A stretch of DNA of 64,000 nt from Desulfomonilaceae bacterium (lineage in GTDB: Bacteria; Desulfobacterota; Desulfomonilia; Desulfomonilales; Desulfomonilaceae): positions 1 through 64,000 of the forward strand of contig JBAZSD010000015.1 in assembly GCA_041662605.1 (NCBI GenBank). Direction: 5' to 3'. A program made the translations under genes and the position numbers. The notes beneath the pieces are model-generated. The model made no database searches. It saw only the letters and a list, made by a program, of their open reading frames with translations, and had not been told where the DNA came from. Of the stretch, positions 17,335-24,841 are shown piece after piece. How positions within the stretch are numbered: position 1 is the stretch's first letter; every line of letters begins with the position of its first letter.

Positions 17335-19188
17335 ATGCTGGAAGATCAGCTAAAAATCGTGCTGATAGAGGACAATGCAGCCTATGCCCGCCTCATTAAG
17401 GAAATGTGCCTGGATTGTGAGGGCGTTTACCTTGATATCCAGCGTGAATCCCGTCTGACTTCGGGATTAGCCCGTCTCGGGAAAGGTGGCGTTGATGCGG
17501 TGCTTCTGGATCTGAATTTGCCCGATAGTCATGGTATTGAAACGTTAACTCGCGTTGATTCTGAGTTTCCTGAAATTCCAGTCATCGTGCTCACTGGCCA
17601 GGAAGATGAAGTTGTAGCTGTTGAGGCGGTAAAAAGGGGAGCGCAGGATTATTTATTCAAAGGCAATGTGGATGGAAACCTGTTGCTCAGATCCATACGT
17701 TACGCCATAGAGCGCAAACGAATGGAATTAGACCTTATCAGAGCGAAGGACGAGTTGGAAAGACGGGTTGAGGAACGTACGGCGGAACTGTCAACAGCCA
17801 ACGGAGAACTCGAAAAGCAAATCATGGAGCGAAAGCTGGCCGCCGAAGAGCTAAAGAAAAGTGAGGAGCGTTTTAGGGCCATCTTTGAAGGCGCTAAGGA
17901 CTTCATCTTCATCAAGGACGTCTCATTGAGATATACACATGTCAATCCCTCTATGCTAACACTTCTTGGCATTCAGGCATCCGAGATTTTGGGAAAGACC
18001 GCTGAGGACTTTGTTAAAAAAGACGCCGCTCAATACATTAAAGAGGCTGAAGCGAGAGTGTTGCAAGGGGAATCGATTGAAGAGATAAGCACCAGAGAAA
18101 CAAGAGGCGTGCCCATGACTTTCCATGAGGTCAGGGTACCCCTACATAACGATTCCGGAGAGATCATAGGGGTCTGTGGAATATTTCGAGACGTAACTGA
18201 TCTGAACAGGCATGAGGATACGTCAAAGTTTGAGCCGCAGGAATATCCTTCAGCGGTTATGAGGTCCGTTTTTAAGCAGGCGGCGTTCGCAGCGTCCGGA
18301 AAAAGTGTCATCCTGCTCCTGGGCGAAAGTGGGGTTGGCAAAGATTACCTTGCCAAATATATACATGAGAGATCGAGCTATTCTTCGGGACCCTATTTTT
18401 CTCTCAATTGCGCCGCTGTTCCGGCAGAACTCGCGGAATCCGAACTCTTTGGGCATGAAGCAGGAGCCTTTACCGGAGCAGCGAGACGCAAGCGCGGCCT
18501 ATTGGAACTGGCTGAGGGCGGGACTCTGTTACTTAACGAAATCGGAGAACTTTCCCCTGCGCTTCAGGCAAAATTTCTCACCTTTCTTGATACCAGGACA
18601 TTTACCCGTGTGGGAGGACAACAAGAAATACGAGTTAACGCTCGTATACTTGCAGCCACAAATAGAGATCTCCAATATGAAATATCGGCTGGCCGTTTTC
18701 GCGCTGATCTCTATTACCGCTTGAATGTGCTCTCGATAAAAGTTCCACCTCTCAGGGAACGAACCGAAGATCTGCCGATCCTGGTTGCGCAGTTGCTGTC
18801 TATCCTGGCCAAAGACCTTCAAATGAGCTTTACGCCGGAACTGACGGCCGAAGATATGGCCAAGCTTTACAATTATCACTGGCCCGGCAACATCAGGGAA
18901 CTTAGAAATGTCCTGGAACGTGCGATAATCCTGTCAGGCGGGGGAATCATAAAGGTGGATATTGAGGGAACTGGTCCTTGTGACGCTGTTTCATCCCCGC
19001 CTAAAGTCTTAAATATCACCGATACTTCGACCTTAGCCGATTCAATGCAGAATTTGAGCCGCTCAATGATCGAGGAAGCTCTAACGCGTTCAAAGGGCAA
19101 AAAGGAATTGGCAGCGTCTTATTTGGGGGTTTCCCGTTATACGTTGAGGCGCTGGATACAAAAACTCGGCATGAACGTGCGAAGCTGA
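17335..19188 (+). CDS. sigma-54-dependent activator: receiver-PAS-AAA-Fis HTH
   Basis: A 617-residue NtrC-family activator. The receiver is at 1-125 with VDAVLLDLNLPDSHG. A coiled coil at 140-180 leads to a PAS domain at 185-305. The AAA domain at about 315-545 has Walker A LGESGVGKDYLAKYI, the sigma-54 contact loop GAFTGA and Walker B GGTLLLNEIGEL. A Fis-type helix-turn-helix ends the protein (KKELAASYLGVSRYTLRRWI). The start codon lies one base after the stop of the receiver gene, so the two are co-translated. A palindrome and a strong -24/-12 promoter lie just downstream and are its likely targets. Confidence 0.95.
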   Translation: MLEDQLKIVLIEDNAAYARLIKEMCLDCEGVYLDIQRESRLTSGLARLGKGGVDAVLLDLNLPDSHGIETLTRVDSEFPEIPVIVLTGQEDEVVAVEAVKRGAQDYLFKGNVDGNLLLRSIRYAIERKRMELDLIRAKDELERRVEERTAELSTANGELEKQIMERKLAAEELKKSEERFRAIFEGAKDFIFIKDVSLRYTHVNPSMLTLLGIQASEILGKTAEDFVKKDAAQYIKEAEARVLQGESIEEISTRETRGVPMTFHEVRVPLHNDSGEIIGVCGIFRDVTDLNRHEDTSKFEPQEYPSAVMRSVFKQAAFAASGKSVILLLGESGVGKDYLAKYIHERSSYSSGPYFSLNCAAVPAELAESELFGHEAGAFTGAARRKRGLLELAEGGTLLLNEIGELSPALQAKFLTFLDTRTFTRVGGQQEIRVNARILAATNRDLQYEISAGRFRADLYYRLNVLSIKVPPLRERTEDLPILVAQLLSILAKDLQMSFTPELTAEDMAKLYNYHWPGNIRELRNVLERAIILSGGGIIKVDIEGTGPCDAVSSPPKVLNITDTSTLADSMQNLSRSMIEEALTRSKGKKELAASYLGVSRYTLRRWIQKLGMNVRS

Positions 19189-19254
19189 GTAGTTAACCTG
19201 TTGATCGGAGCGTTAGTCGCACACAGGATAACCCGTTAAGATCATAAAATAACT

Positions 19255-19287
19255 TGGCAGATTCAATCTTTTTGTGCGAATCTGCCA
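19255..19287. promoter_or_regulatory. 10-base inverted repeat, candidate upstream activator site
   Basis: TGGCAGATTC (19255-19264) and GAATCTGCCA (19278-19287) form a perfect inverted repeat with a 13-base spacer. It lies about 135 bases upstream of the -24/-12 promoter, a usual distance for an enhancer bound by an NtrC-type protein, and just after the gene for such a protein. It has no T run after it, so it is not a clear terminator, but ending the activator transcript is the other possibility. Confidence 0.5.
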
Positions 19288-19421
19288 CAAGAATGACGTC
19301 TCACTGAGATATTCTTATTGCCTAATGTACCGCCCCGTTTGAGCTACAATTAACATCTCACATTTTTAACTCATCGGTTTTATTTCCATTTTTGTGAATA
19401 GCCACACAGGCATCATCTGTA

Positions 19422-19436
19422 TGGCACATGTATTGC
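19422..19436 (+). promoter_or_regulatory. sigma-54 (-24/-12) promoter
   Basis: TGGCAC, five bases, then TTGC: the GG (19423-19424) and GC (19435-19436) dinucleotides are exactly ten bases apart, matching the RpoN consensus almost perfectly. A transcript would begin near 19448 and run about 245 bases before the first likely gene at 19695. The adjacent sigma-54 activator gene supports the call. Confidence 0.75.
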
Positions 19437-19502
19437 TAATAAAATTAAAACAGACGAATTGTATATGCTCTGTGCTTTTTGATCGGTGTCTATTCGCGCA
19501 TT

Positions 19503-19572
19503 TCTGGGAATGGTCGCGAAAGGTCGGGCTGTCGCATTTTCCAGAGGGCTCGCATGGCAAGGGGTTACCATG
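19503..19572 (+). promoter_or_regulatory. structured 5' leader after the sigma-54 promoter
   Basis: Two stem-loops are visible. In the first, TCTGG (19503-19507) pairs with CCAGA (19541-19545), continued inward by AATG with CATT and CGA with TCG. In the second, CATGG (19553-19557) pairs with CCATG (19568-19572) around a ten-base loop. They lie 120 bases upstream of the gene at 19695. The second hairpin looks like part of a GEMM-type riboswitch, but the first does not fit that fold, so no class is assigned. Confidence 0.35.
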
Positions 19573-19694
19573 TGGCGGCTTTCCAATATCTCAGAATTAA
19601 AACATTTCAATGGCTCGAGAAAAGAAGCATGGAGAGTTGTCTCTGCTGGGAACCTTGGACCAGGGCTATTAATTAGGTGAGAAAGGAGACTGCT

Positions 19695-20012
19695 ATGAAA
19701 TTGGATGGAGCGCCGCTTCCTCATGATGAGGCTTTCGCTTCTCTTATTGAGGCTGGATATCAGGTTGTCGATAGCGATTTTGATGAAATAACTTTCAAGA
19801 AATGGAGGCAACAGGCCATTGCTTGTATCTCGTCTCTGTTGGGGGCCGAACACCCATACACCCGCTCTTTTTCTGAGTATGTCCGGAACTGCGATTTAGA
19901 CAGCCTTTTTCTGGGTAGAGGCCTGGTTGACGCCACCAAACGCGACGTGTTGATGAAAATGAAACAATCAGGAAAAGAATTAACAAGGCTACAACAATTC
20001 GGAAACTCATAG
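19695..20012 (+). CDS. hypothetical protein, candidate sigma-54 target
   Basis: A 105-residue soluble protein of unknown function. The ATG at 19695 has a clear ribosome site (AAAGGAG, eight bases upstream). It contains FKKWRQQAIACISSLLG near residue 35 and HPYTRSFSEYVRNCD, a pattern I associate loosely with small helical N-terminal domains of unknown role, and it ends in a charged helix. It is the first gene after the sigma-54 promoter at 19422 and lies 127 bases before a gene for an exported protein. Confidence 0.65.
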   Translation: MKLDGAPLPHDEAFASLIEAGYQVVDSDFDEITFKKWRQQAIACISSLLGAEHPYTRSFSEYVRNCDLDSLFLGRGLVDATKRDVLMKMKQSGKELTRLQQFGNS

Positions 20013-20081
20013 GTTAGTTCACTTAAGGCTACATTTTCAAGGGGATTTTCCGTGAATGATAATTTCAAAAACAGTTCTGTG

Positions 20082-20123
20082 GCTACCCGAAGTAGCGCTT
20101 TGGCCGCAAAAGCGCCCTATGGG
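20082..20123 (+). other. three consecutive small hairpins before an exported-protein gene
   Basis: GCTAC/GTAGC (20082-20096), GCTTT/AAAGC (20097-20113) and CCC/GGG (20115-20123) stand directly side by side. Outside them TCTG-T-G near 20075 could pair with CCAGA at the next start codon (20136-20140). This could be a translational control element for the gene at 20140. The pairing is by eye only. Confidence 0.3.
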
Positions 20124-20139
20124 ATGAGGGGGTAACCAG

Positions 20140-20697
20140 ATGAAAAATAATATTAAACCCTTTTGGTTATTGACGCTGCTCTGCATGATGATTTTGTCCT
20201 CAACGCTCTCTCTATCCGCTGAGACCAACTCAACAATGGATAAAGAGATCTATCAGGTGATTACACAGATCCGAGACATTGAGTCGCTTAAATGCAACAT
20301 TCAGAATTGTTATCACACGGAAAAGCAACTCCTAGAGGTAGCCCGCCCATCGGGATTATCTACCAATTTCTCGGCCAAGCTGGATCGTGAACTTGTCAAT
20401 CGCGTTTTTGGGTATCTTGCCAACACCCCTGAACTTGAAAGTTTTGTGAAAACTTACACAGCGCTAATTGAAAGATCTAATTACAGGGAATTTTTTACGA
20501 GTGAGCTTTTTGCCGAATACATGAAACTGCTTCAATCAGGTCAGGGAAGGTTAATTTCTCAGTTACAACGATATCTGAAGAGCGTTTCTCTCGTTGACTC
20601 CAGCGAACAACGAGCCCTAAACGTATTACCCGAGACGCTCCCCTGGACACAACCTTCGACCGTGAACATTTCAGCAGCGTTGAAAACAGTTAATTAG
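20140..20697 (+). CDS. exported protein of unknown function
   Basis: A 185-residue protein with an N-terminal signal peptide (hydrophobic core LLTLLCMMILSSTLSL, likely cleavage after SLSA). The mature part looks mainly helical, has two close Cys residues in SLKCNIQNCYH near residue 50, and contains ELVNRVFGYLANTPELE and EFFTSELFAEYMKLLQ. No family was recognised. It has a GGGGG ribosome site seven bases before the ATG. It follows the gene at 19695 in the same direction and may share its sigma-54 promoter. Confidence 0.65.
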   Translation: MKNNIKPFWLLTLLCMMILSSTLSLSAETNSTMDKEIYQVITQIRDIESLKCNIQNCYHTEKQLLEVARPSGLSTNFSAKLDRELVNRVFGYLANTPELESFVKTYTALIERSNYREFFTSELFAEYMKLLQSGQGRLISQLQRYLKSVSLVDSSEQRALNVLPETLPWTQPSTVNISAALKTVN

Positions 20698-20703
20698 TCC
20701 CGA

Positions 20704-21267
20704 ATGACGGGGAGACTTAATATTTTTCAGCTTCTGACCGAACGCTCCTTAAAAATCTATACCATCGGGCATTCCAGCCGGTCTTTGGAAGAGCTGGTAG
20801 ATCTATTGCAAACATTTGGGGTCGAGGCATTAGCTGATATTCGCAGCCTCCCCGGTTCCAAAAAATTTCCTGGTTTCAATCGAGAAAACCTGGAGAGCTT
20901 TCTGCCTCAAAATGGGATCCGTTACCTGTGGTTGCGTAAACTCGGGGGTTTACGTCATTCCCGGAAGGACTTTCAGTCCCCGAATATCGGACTAACCAAT
21001 TCAAGTTTTCGGAGCTATGCTGATTACATGGGGACTGATAATTTTGTAGATGGTGTTCAGGAACTGCTTGAAACAGCGTCGGAATCCATTACGGCGTGTA
21101 TGTGCGCAGAAGCCGTGTATTGGCGATGCCACCGGCGCCTGTTGAGTGATTATCTGGTTGGCCATGGTGTAGACGTGATCCATATCCTCAGCAGAAAACA
21201 GGCAATCCCTCACGAGATGACCCCAGGCTCACTCGTCACCTCCCAGGGACAGTTAATTTACCCATAA
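20704..21267 (+). CDS. DUF488 family protein
   Basis: A 187-residue protein of the DUF488 family. The signature IYTIGHSSRSLEELVDLL near residue 20 is followed by DIRSLPGSKKFPGFN and YLWLRKLGGLR, then a Cys-bearing ACMCAEAVYWRCHRRLLSDYL near residue 125 and a C-terminal HILS segment. The family is widespread and its biochemical role is not settled. Its start lies six bases after the stop of the preceding exported-protein gene, so the two are probably co-transcribed. Confidence 0.85.
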   Translation: MTGRLNIFQLLTERSLKIYTIGHSSRSLEELVDLLQTFGVEALADIRSLPGSKKFPGFNRENLESFLPQNGIRYLWLRKLGGLRHSRKDFQSPNIGLTNSSFRSYADYMGTDNFVDGVQELLETASESITACMCAEAVYWRCHRRLLSDYLVGHGVDVIHILSRKQAIPHEMTPGSLVTSQGQLIYP

Positions 21268-21372
21268 ACCAACATTGTGTCAGGGTTTTTTATGTGCGTT
21301 CCGGTTTGTGAAAAAGGGGGCTGTTCGCGAGTGTTGAGCAAAAGTCTCCGAAAAATCATTACCGGGTTGGCG

Positions 21373-21391
21373 GTTAAGAAATCCTCTTAAC
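21373..21391. repeat. 7-base palindrome upstream of the nuo operon
   Basis: GTTAAGA (21373-21379) and TCTTAAC (21385-21391) form a perfect inverted repeat with a five-base spacer, about 60 bases before nuoA. It may be an operator of the nuo promoter. A TTGATT at 21395 with TATTGT 17 bases on is a weak promoter candidate immediately after it. Confidence 0.4.
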
Positions 21392-21449
21392 AAATTGATT
21401 TCCGGAATTTTCTGTTTTATTGTTATATTTAACGATCGGGGGAATCATC

Positions 21450-21899
21450 TTGGGACAAGAATATGGAGACCTAATTTTGTTAAATTCGGGCTTGTGGCCT
21501 TTGGCCCTCTATTTCTTTTCCGCCATTGCCCTTGCAGCCATAATGATCGGGGTTTCGTATCTTTTAGGAGAGAGTCACAAAGAGAGAACTACCGACGATC
21601 CCTATGAGTCCGGCATGGTTGTGACAGGCTCCGCTCATGTCCGTCTCAATGCGCCCTTTTATTTAATAGCGGTTTTCTTTGTAATTTTTGATCTCGAGAC
21701 TCTTTTCATCATTTCTTGGGCAGTTGCGGTTCGTGAACTGGGGTGGCTAGGGTACATCGAAATTTTGATCTTCATTACTGTTCTTTTTGTCTCTCTTATC
21801 TATCTTTGGCGTGTGGGTGCGCTTGATTTACGCAGCAAGCGCAGACTAGATCCATTGGACATTTCGTCCTCAGTCGGAAACACCGGACGATCGAGTTGA
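21450..21899 (+). CDS. nuoA: NADH-quinone oxidoreductase subunit A
   Basis: A membrane subunit of complex I with three hydrophobic helices and the conserved loop DPYESGMVVTGSAHVRLNAPFYLIAVFFVIFD split between helices one and two; the FDLE acidic motif is near residue 77. I take the TTG at 21450 as the start because a GGGGG ribosome site lies seven bases before it; this gives 149 residues. An earlier TTG at 21420 would add ten. It is the first gene of a complete nuo operon. Confidence 0.93.
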   Translation: MGQEYGDLILLNSGLWPLALYFFSAIALAAIMIGVSYLLGESHKERTTDDPYESGMVVTGSAHVRLNAPFYLIAVFFVIFDLETLFIISWAVAVRELGWLGYIEILIFITVLFVSLIYLWRVGALDLRSKRRLDPLDISSSVGNTGRSS

Positions 21900-21974
21900 G
21901 GCTGAAAACAGTTAGGTTTTTCCAGAACCAAACACTCGGTCAGTTCAAGACGTAAACATAGTCGAAAGGATCCC

Positions 21975-22592
21975 ATGGACAGAAAAGGTGGCGCCTATGA
22001 GGCTGAAACTTCGGTTGAAGAGGTTGTAAAGGCTAGCGTTATCCTTACAAAGTTGCAAGATCTAGTCGCATGGGGCCGCAAATACTCAATTTGGCCTTTT
22101 AACTTCGGCCTGTCATGCTGTTACGTAGAGATGGCCACCTCATTTACAAGCAGGTACGACGTCGCCCGATTCGGATCTGAGGTCCTTCGAGGGACTCCCC
22201 GTGAAGCGGATCTGATGGTAATCGCCGGAACCGTTTTCATCAAGATGGCCCCAATAATCAGACGGATGTACCAGCAAATGATGGAGCCCCGCTGGGTAAT
22301 TTCCATGGGGTCCTGCGCCAATTCCGGTGGGATGTATGATATTTACAGCGTTGTGCAGGGGGTGGACAAATTCCTTCCTGTAGATGTTTATGTGCCGGGT
22401 TGTCCTCCCCGACCAGACGCTTTTCTTGAAGGCTTAACGCTTTTGCAAAGCGCAGTGGGCGAAGAGCGTCGCCCTCTTAGTCGATTCGTGGGACCTCAGG
22501 ATATAATTCGTCCGCAAAAACCGTCAATGCGGGATCTCAAGAGAGAATCAAGGAAGCGCATGACAACGCTTCCGTTCCCTGATGAGCTTTAG
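21975..22592 (+). CDS. nuoB: NADH-quinone oxidoreductase subunit B
   Basis: A 205-residue peripheral-arm subunit holding the terminal iron-sulfur cluster N2 next to quinone. The tandem Cys of FGLSCCYVEMATS are near residue 47; the other ligands are in SMGSCANSGG near residue 115 and VPGCPPRPDAF near residue 143. It lies 75 bases after nuoA and is followed by the fused nuoCD gene. The N-terminal 25 residues are acidic and variable as usual. Confidence 0.96.
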   Translation: MDRKGGAYEAETSVEEVVKASVILTKLQDLVAWGRKYSIWPFNFGLSCCYVEMATSFTSRYDVARFGSEVLRGTPREADLMVIAGTVFIKMAPIIRRMYQQMMEPRWVISMGSCANSGGMYDIYSVVQGVDKFLPVDVYVPGCPPRPDAFLEGLTLLQSAVGEERRPLSRFVGPQDIIRPQKPSMRDLKRESRKRMTTLPFPDEL

Positions 22593-22611
22593 GAGCGTTT
22601 CCTCAAATCTT

Positions 22612-24360
22612 ATGGATAAAAACACAGATATCCTCCATGAATTGAGACTCAAATTCGGCGAACAAACATTTACGCCACAGGTTACCCTTGATGATGTCCC
22701 GACTATCTGGACGCCAAAGGACAGAATTTGTGATGTCCTGCGCTATTTGAAAGTGGACATTCCCAGGCCATACAGAATGCTTTACGATGTGACCGCCATA
22801 GACGAGAGGCTTCGTACACATAGAAACGACCAACCGGACAGTGATTTTACGATTGTCTATCATCTGTTGTCATTTGACCGCAACGCCGACATCCGGCTCA
22901 AGACGCCCCTCACAGGAGAACACCCTTCCCTTAGCAGTATTGTGGATATCTGGCAATCAGCCAACTGGTACGAACGAGAAATCTGGGATCTCTTCGGAAT
23001 CCGCTTTGAAGGACACCCACATCTCAAGCGAATTCTTATGCCACCAACATGGGAAGGCCACCCTCTGCGCAAGGAACATCCAGCAAGAGCGACCGAAATG
23101 GGGCCTTTTCAGCTTCCCGAGGACAAGGCTGAATTTCTGGAAAATGCTTTGCAGTTCCACCCCGAGGAATGGGGCATGAAACTCGGTGGCGAAGACACTG
23201 ATTTCATGTTTCTCAATCTCGGCCCTCAGCATCCAGGCACTCACGGGTTACTTCGAATAATTCTTGCGCTAGACGGAGAGGAAATAGCGGACGCGGCTAT
23301 GGACATCGGCTACCATCACCGGGGCGCGGAGAAAATGGGTGAGCGACAATCATGGCATACATTCATCCCGTATACAGACAGGATAGACTATCTTGGCGGA
23401 GTGATGAACAATTTCGCCTACGTTCAGGCCGTCGAGACTCTTGCTGGGATTAACGCGCCTGAAAAAGCGCAGATGATTCGAATTATGATGGCTGAATTTT
23501 TTCGGATTGCGAGTCATCTCGTCTGGTACGGGACCTTTGCGCAAGATTTGGGCGCAATGTCACCGGTTTTTTATATGTTCAACGATCGGGAACGGGTATT
23601 CGAAATTGTTTCCGCTATTACAGGGGGACGAATGCACCCGGCCTGGTTTCGAATTGGAGGAGTCTCCCAGGACCTTCCCAAAGGATGGGACAGGCTTATC
23701 AAAGATTTCATCGGCTATTTTCCGGCCAGGTTGGATGAGTACGACAAGCTGGTCATGCAAAACCGGATTTTCAAGGCGCGGACTCAAGGTGTCGGCGCCT
23801 ACAGTCTAGATGAAGCTATAGATTGGGGCGTAACTGGTCCGGGTTTACGGGCGTGCGGGCTCGATTGGGATTTCCGCAAGAAAAGGCCCTATTCAGGATA
23901 TGATCAAATGGAATTTGATGTGCCGACGGCTCAAAACGGTGATAGTTACGATCGAGCGGTCGTAAGAGTAGAAGAACTCAGACAGAGCCTCAGAATCATC
24001 GAACAATGCCTGAAAAACATGCCCGCCGGCCCTTACAAATCAGATCATCCTCTCGCTACTCCGCCCCGTAAAGAGCGCACGATGAAGGACATCGAAACCC
24101 TCATCACACATTTTCTCAGTGTAAGCTGGGGACCGGTAATCCCACCCGGCGAGGCGTGCTTTAGAATCGAGGCCACCAAGGGAGCCAACAGTTATTATCT
24201 GATCAGTGATGGAAACACTATGGCATACCGCGTTAGAATTCGGACGCCATCTTTCGCCCATCTCCAAATGATCCCATCCATCACCAGAGGATTAACAATA
24301 GCTGATCTAATCGCGATCCTCGGGAGTGTGGATTACGTATTGGCGGATGTGGACAGGTAA
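22612..24360 (+). CDS. nuoCD: NADH-quinone oxidoreductase subunits C and D, fused
   Basis: A fused NuoC-NuoD polypeptide of about 582 residues, as in Escherichia coli, in place of the two separate proteins seen in most bacteria. The NuoC part (about 1-180) has NWYEREIWDLFGIRFEGHP. The NuoD part has LNLGPQHPGTHG, DIGYHHRGAEKMGERQSWH and the C-terminal VDYVLADVDR; it forms much of the quinone site. I prefer the ATG at 22612, with AGGAG upstream, but an ATG at 22582 that overlaps nuoB by 11 bases is possible. Confidence 0.95.
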   Translation: MDKNTDILHELRLKFGEQTFTPQVTLDDVPTIWTPKDRICDVLRYLKVDIPRPYRMLYDVTAIDERLRTHRNDQPDSDFTIVYHLLSFDRNADIRLKTPLTGEHPSLSSIVDIWQSANWYEREIWDLFGIRFEGHPHLKRILMPPTWEGHPLRKEHPARATEMGPFQLPEDKAEFLENALQFHPEEWGMKLGGEDTDFMFLNLGPQHPGTHGLLRIILALDGEEIADAAMDIGYHHRGAEKMGERQSWHTFIPYTDRIDYLGGVMNNFAYVQAVETLAGINAPEKAQMIRIMMAEFFRIASHLVWYGTFAQDLGAMSPVFYMFNDRERVFEIVSAITGGRMHPAWFRIGGVSQDLPKGWDRLIKDFIGYFPARLDEYDKLVMQNRIFKARTQGVGAYSLDEAIDWGVTGPGLRACGLDWDFRKKRPYSGYDQMEFDVPTAQNGDSYDRAVVRVEELRQSLRIIEQCLKNMPAGPYKSDHPLATPPRKERTMKDIETLITHFLSVSWGPVIPPGEACFRIEATKGANSYYLISDGNTMAYRVRIRTPSFAHLQMIPSITRGLTIADLIAILGSVDYVLADVDR

Positions 24361-24368
24361 AATTGTAA

Positions 24369-24833
24369 ATGCTTTCTGATGAGATAAAATCGGAGATACA
24401 GTGTGGGATCGACGCATGCCCTACAAGGCGATGCGCTATTCTCGAGGCCCTGGAAATAGTTCAGAAGCGTCACGGATGGGTCTCTGACGAAAGTCTCGGG
24501 GCGGTAGCCGATTTTCTCAGCTTGACCGTTGAAGAGGTAGACGGGGTCGCCACTTTTTACAATAGAATTTACCGAAAACCGGTTGGACGCCACGTAATTC
24601 TCGTTTGCGACAGCGTAAGCTGCTGGATAATGGGGTTCGAGAATATTCTTATTCATATCACAAAGAGGCTGGGCATCGGGTTCGGAGAGACGACGCCGGA
24701 CGGTCGTTTCACTTTGTTGCCAATTCAGTGTCTTGGAGCGTGTGAACGGGCTCCTGCCATCATGATTGACGGAACATTGCATGGTGACCTCACTCTCGAC
24801 AAGATCGAGAAAATACTCAAGGGCTACGAATAG
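24369..24833 (+). CDS. nuoE: NADH-quinone oxidoreductase subunit E
   Basis: A 154-residue thioredoxin-fold subunit carrying the 2Fe-2S cluster N1a of the NADH-dehydrogenase module. The four Cys ligands are visible as VCDSVSC near residue 82 and QCLGAC near residue 122. TTPDGRFTLLP just before the second pair is nearly the same as in the Escherichia coli protein. It starts nine bases after nuoCD and ends nine bases before nuoF. Confidence 0.96.
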   Translation: MLSDEIKSEIQCGIDACPTRRCAILEALEIVQKRHGWVSDESLGAVADFLSLTVEEVDGVATFYNRIYRKPVGRHVILVCDSVSCWIMGFENILIHITKRLGIGFGETTPDGRFTLLPIQCLGACERAPAIMIDGTLHGDLTLDKIEKILKGYE

Positions 24834-24841
24834 ACAGGCAG

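Noticed and set aside
19503..19572. GEMM (cyclic-di-GMP type) riboswitch
   Set aside because: The second hairpin resembles the GEMM arm, but the tetraloop stem and the conserved GGGACGCAAAGCC-like segment cannot be built from the bases before it, so I did not name a class.
19394..19600. 68-residue open frame in the gap before 19695
   Set aside because: It covers the sigma-54 promoter and leader hairpins, has no ribosome site and looks random in composition.
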